A stretch of 64,000 nucleotides of DNA, taken from NCBI GenBank assembly GCA_030425385.1, contig JAUIAH010000004.1:124001-188000 (forward strand), given 5' to 3'. The notes beneath the pieces were generated by a model, which saw nothing but the letters and a program-made list of their open reading frames with translations, searched no databases and had not been told where the DNA came from. This document shows positions 61,555-64,000 of the stretch, one piece after another. Positions within the stretch are counted from its first letter, which is position 1, and each line of letters begins with the position of its first letter. The translations under genes and the position numbers were made by a program. This DNA is from Verrucomicrobiia bacterium. GTDB lineage: Bacteria; Verrucomicrobiota; Verrucomicrobiia; Verrucomicrobiales; DEV007.

Positions 61555-63491
61555 GGTTCGATAGAGAGATTGATTTCAGAGAGATCCCACTCCTGATGCT
61601 TTGGGTTGAGGAGGGGAAACACGCGTCCCAAGTGATCCTGGGCCCGCCCCTTGACGGCGGTGTCCTGTATTTGCGATAGGGACTCCTTCGCCTGTGCAGG
61701 ATTGCGACTTGAGAAATGATGCACCATTCCTAACAAGGCGTGATCACGTAGGATGGAATCCTGAGGGAATGTGGCAATCCAGTCGTTGAATGCATTTCCC
61801 TGACTCGCATAGCGACTGGCAAGGCTTTGGACAGCTCCAGGGTGGGCGGATTCGGGGAGGTTCTCAAGTAGCCAGCGAGCTTCTTGAGCATAGTTTCCCT
61901 CGCGATCGATGACGCCTTCCACAAGACTTAGCATAGACGCGGTAAGGATGTCAGGTTCGTTTCCGTAGATCGACGTGATAATGGTAGCGCCAGCGTCGCG
62001 AAGAGAGGCATCTGCTAGGTGCATGATCAGTCTCGTAGCAAGCTCGCGAGATGACGTATGCGTGAGCTTCTCTTTAAGATAGTGATAGACTTCTGTCGGG
62101 TCGACACCATTCTGAATCATTGTCACTCCGAGATGAGCCAAGAAAGCATCCCGCCGCTGAGGTTCCACTCGCTCTAGCAGAGCGAAAGCGTGTTCCTGAT
62201 CGACACGGATGAGAGCAGCGGCGGCTATTCGAATGAGGATAGACTTCCGGTTCATGGGTGAAGCACGTCCCCAGGTTTCAAGGGTGCCTTCCTTGTCCTG
62301 TCCCTCTAGCCAATGTGCAGCCTGGACAGGATGCATTCTAAGCCACGACCGATAGGCTGTGATCAACCCCAGACCTCGATTGAGGGCCAAGTCACAGGCG
62401 AATTCGGGATCTCGTTGGGCAAGGGCCTGTATTACGCTCCCTGGTGCGCCATTCTTGAGATTGATTGGAACGGGGGACGCATCGATTTCATCGAGTAGTG
62501 CTAGTAGCCGATCGCGGCTTGACTGCGATAGGAGGGTCAGCAGCCATTCACGCCCTCCTTTGCCTGTCCACATGTCTTCGAGACCAATGCGAATCAGTGC
62601 ATCCGCGGTCCATTCGTCAGGATGCCACTCTAGCAGAGAGAGAAGGTCCGACTCGTCACGGCGTGCTCGCGTTAATGGGAGTGACTGCTGAGGAGCGGCT
62701 TGACTCGCCGCCATTTCGCGATGGACGTGTGGCCTGCTTTGCGCCGTGAAGGCGAATAGGGTGCAGCCCATGGCCGTGACACAAAGAGTGGATGCGAGGC
62801 GTGCAGGTTCGGCGAGGACGCGTTCAAGAATTGGAAGACTGTCTCTGTCCGAGAGGCTCTCCATGATTGTGGAGGCCATGCTTGCAAAGGCGTCGGGAGC
62901 GCACGCTTGAGCGAGGCCCGAGCCAACGACGGTCGCACTGACTTTGTAACCGCGATTCTGAAACCACCGTGATACTTTGCTCAAGGCGCGACTCGACTGG
63001 GTCCGGCACGCGGCCTCGGACTTCTCAAGGAGGTGAGCGATCTCTCGGAATGAGCGCCCTTCGACAAAGTGGAGCAGGAGCACTTGGCGATCCTGCGCCT
63101 TGAGGGCGGTAGCGAGGGCTTCGTCGAGTAGGGAACGGCTCTCGCATGTCCATTCGTTAGGGGATTGTTCTCGAATCTTCATGTCGTCGGCCAAAGCACG
63201 TGCCTTCAATGCCTGGCGACCCTCTGCCCGCTGTAGCCGACGTGTGAGGAAATGAGTGGTTTTGTGAAGCCAAGCGAGCGGTGCCGGATGGGACTGCAGC
63301 GTCTTGGCTTTCCGAGCCAGCAAGGAGAATGCTTGCTGACACACATCTTCGCTCCGTTGAACATCACCAAGTCGCCGATACGCAGATTGATAGATGAGTT
63401 GCAGATGCCGATCAACCAAAGTGCGAAAAGCCTTTTGGTCTACGGATTTGGCGTAGCGAGCGAGGAGTTCCTGGTCTGAAAGGTGTTCCAT
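61551..63491 (-). CDS. ECF sigma factor fused to a membrane-anchored helical sensor-like domain
   Basis: Residues 1-180 form an ECF sigma factor. Region 2 has DQELLARYAKSVDQKAFRTL and QLIYQSAYRRLGDVQRSEDV; region 4 has LLHFVEGRSFREIAHLLEKS. A linker with a hydrophobic segment near residues 240-262 (LASTLCVTAMGCTLFAF) probably spans the membrane. About 370 further residues of helical repeats, outside if that helix inserts, follow (AAHWLEGQDKEG, ARWLLENLPESAH). ECF sigma factors are normally ~180-200 residues, so this 646-residue form builds sigma factor and possible sensor into one chain. It is coupled to the next helical-repeat gene by an ATGA overlap. How the sigma part would be freed is not evident. 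Confidence 0.8.
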   Translation of the reverse strand: MEHLSDQELLARYAKSVDQKAFRTLVDRHLQLIYQSAYRRLGDVQRSEDVCQQAFSLLARKAKTLQSHPAPLAWLHKTTHFLTRRLQRAEGRQALKARALADDMKIREQSPNEWTCESRSLLDEALATALKAQDRQVLLLHFVEGRSFREIAHLLEKSEAACRTQSSRALSKVSRWFQNRGYKVSATVVGSGLAQACAPDAFASMASTIMESLSDRDSLPILERVLAEPARLASTLCVTAMGCTLFAFTAQSRPHVHREMAASQAAPQQSLPLTRARRDESDLLSLLEWHPDEWTADALIRIGLEDMWTGKGGREWLLTLLSQSSRDRLLALLDEIDASPVPINLKNGAPGSVIQALAQRDPEFACDLALNRGLGLITAYRSWLRMHPVQAAHWLEGQDKEGTLETWGRASPMNRKSILIRIAAAALIRVDQEHAFALLERVEPQRRDAFLAHLGVTMIQNGVDPTEVYHYLKEKLTHTSSRELATRLIMHLADASLRDAGATIITSIYGNEPDILTASMLSLVEGVIDREGNYAQEARWLLENLPESAHPGAVQSLASRYASQGNAFNDWIATFPQDSILRDHALLGMVHHFSSRNPAQAKESLSQIQDTAVKGRAQDHLGRVFPLLNPKHQEWDLSEINLSIEP

Positions 63492-63553
63492 GGCACAGTG
63501 CTTTCCCTTCTATCCCCGGTGCTGCTACCAATGTGACAGCATTCTTCGTTTCG

Positions 63554-64000
63554 CTAACGAAAGACGACCGCGACCCCTTCTTGTCCCTCGGCGACGGGGA
63601 TGGGTTCCGATTCCTTTCCATTGGGCCATCGGACGGTGACCGTACGGGCGATCTCGGAACCCAAACTGAGAACGGGAGTGCTGGAAGATTGCGAGAGATA
63701 CCCGCTGCCGAGATGGACCTCGTGAACGCGTTGCGCTCCTGAGGCAAGCGAGACCGTCACGCGAGCGCCTGCCTCAGGGCCGTCGAGATCGATGCGGAGT
63801 CGGTTCCCATGAGGGGCGGTGTTTTCGAAGGTGAGGAGCGGACCGTCATTCTGAGCGATGATGAGGTCCCACCGGCCATCACGATTGAGATCAGTGTAAG
63901 TCGCAGCGGTGGCGTCCCCAGGGATGAGAAGTCCGCTAGTATCAGGAAAGCACGGCTCGAAGCCGCCCTGGCCATCGCCAACTAACAGAAGGCCTAATCC
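63554..64000 (-). CDS. 3' end of an FG-GAP/ASPIC-UnbV repeat protein (partial)
   Basis: The reading frame enters from beyond the right window edge and ends at the TAG at 63554, so only the last ~148 residues are visible. They show an FG-GAP/VCBS-type blade (TDLNRDGRWDLIIAQNDG) and then an ASPIC/UnbV domain (VTVRWPNGKESEPIPVAEGQ), the standard C-terminal arrangement of CRTAC1-like exported proteins in this phylum. These are thought to be secreted beta-propellers of unknown ligand. The start and full length are outside the window. Confidence 0.8.
   Translation of the reverse strand, partial: GLGLLLVGDGQGGFEPCFPDTSGLLIPGDATAATYTDLNRDGRWDLIIAQNDGPLLTFENTAPHGNRLRIDLDGPEAGARVTVSLASGAQRVHEVHLGSGYLSQSSSTPVLSLGSEIARTVTVRWPNGKESEPIPVAEGQEGVAVVFR

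Overview
The window looks like a piece of a moderately GC-rich Verrucomicrobiota chromosome. This is inferred from several things together: a planctomycete/verrucomicrobial-style ECF sigma factor next to a large Ser/Thr kinase, an ECF sigma factor fused to a membrane-anchored helical domain, a formylglycine sulfatase, huge secreted Calx-beta/VWA/GEVED proteins, a C-terminal module resembling the TIGR02597 family, and an ASPIC/UnbV repeat protein. No ribosomal or other phylogenetic marker is present, so the phylum is a judgement.

Region 1 (about 1-13.2 kb) is accessory DNA. A tyrosine recombinase lies beside a 45-base 3' fragment of a tRNA-Arg gene (2550-2594), which marks the right end of an integrated element whose body extends left out of the window. 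Next comes a leftward type I restriction-modification operon: hsdM, hsdS, an unrecognised 276-aa gene, an FRG-domain gene, a chimeric hsdR'/hsdS' remnant, a 59-codon ORF made of an inverted-repeat element, a RhuM gene fused in frame through REP-like palindromes to a complete REP-associated tyrosine transposase (RAYT), and a full-length hsdR. The remnant suggests that two tandem type I operons collapsed into one, leaving hsdM/hsdS of one and rhuM/hsdR of the other. At least three kinds of palindromic element are built into reading frames here.

Region 2 (13.5-24 kb) holds a secreted hypothetical protein, a secreted purple-acid-phosphatase-like enzyme, and a phosphonate-type cluster: a PhnZ/TmpB-like HD oxygenase divergent from a zinc alcohol dehydrogenase, an MFS carrier and transaldolase. 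Alanine racemase, a sulfatase and a DUF3817 membrane protein follow.

Region 3 (24-42 kb) contains an unusually long pyruvate:ferredoxin oxidoreductase, a secreted protein with four CCDRG-signature domains, a ROK kinase without the usual zinc cysteines, an MscS channel, a small EF-hand protein, an asd-ispA-adenylate-kinase-like operon, a tiny lipoprotein, 3-methyladenine glycosylase with a membrane protein, and an EamA permease.

Region 4 (42-64 kb) carries an ECF sigma factor convergent and overlapping with a TPR-containing Ser/Thr kinase. It also carries a 4791-aa secreted mosaic protein whose promoter overlaps a perfect CRP/FNR-type palindrome, tRNA-Asn(GTT), a sigma-receptor fusion gene translationally coupled to a second membrane-anchored helical protein, and the 3' end of an ASPIC/UnbV gene cut by the window edge. 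Genes from about 16 kb onward use TTA and CTA leucine codons mainly inside the word GTTAG/CTAAC.
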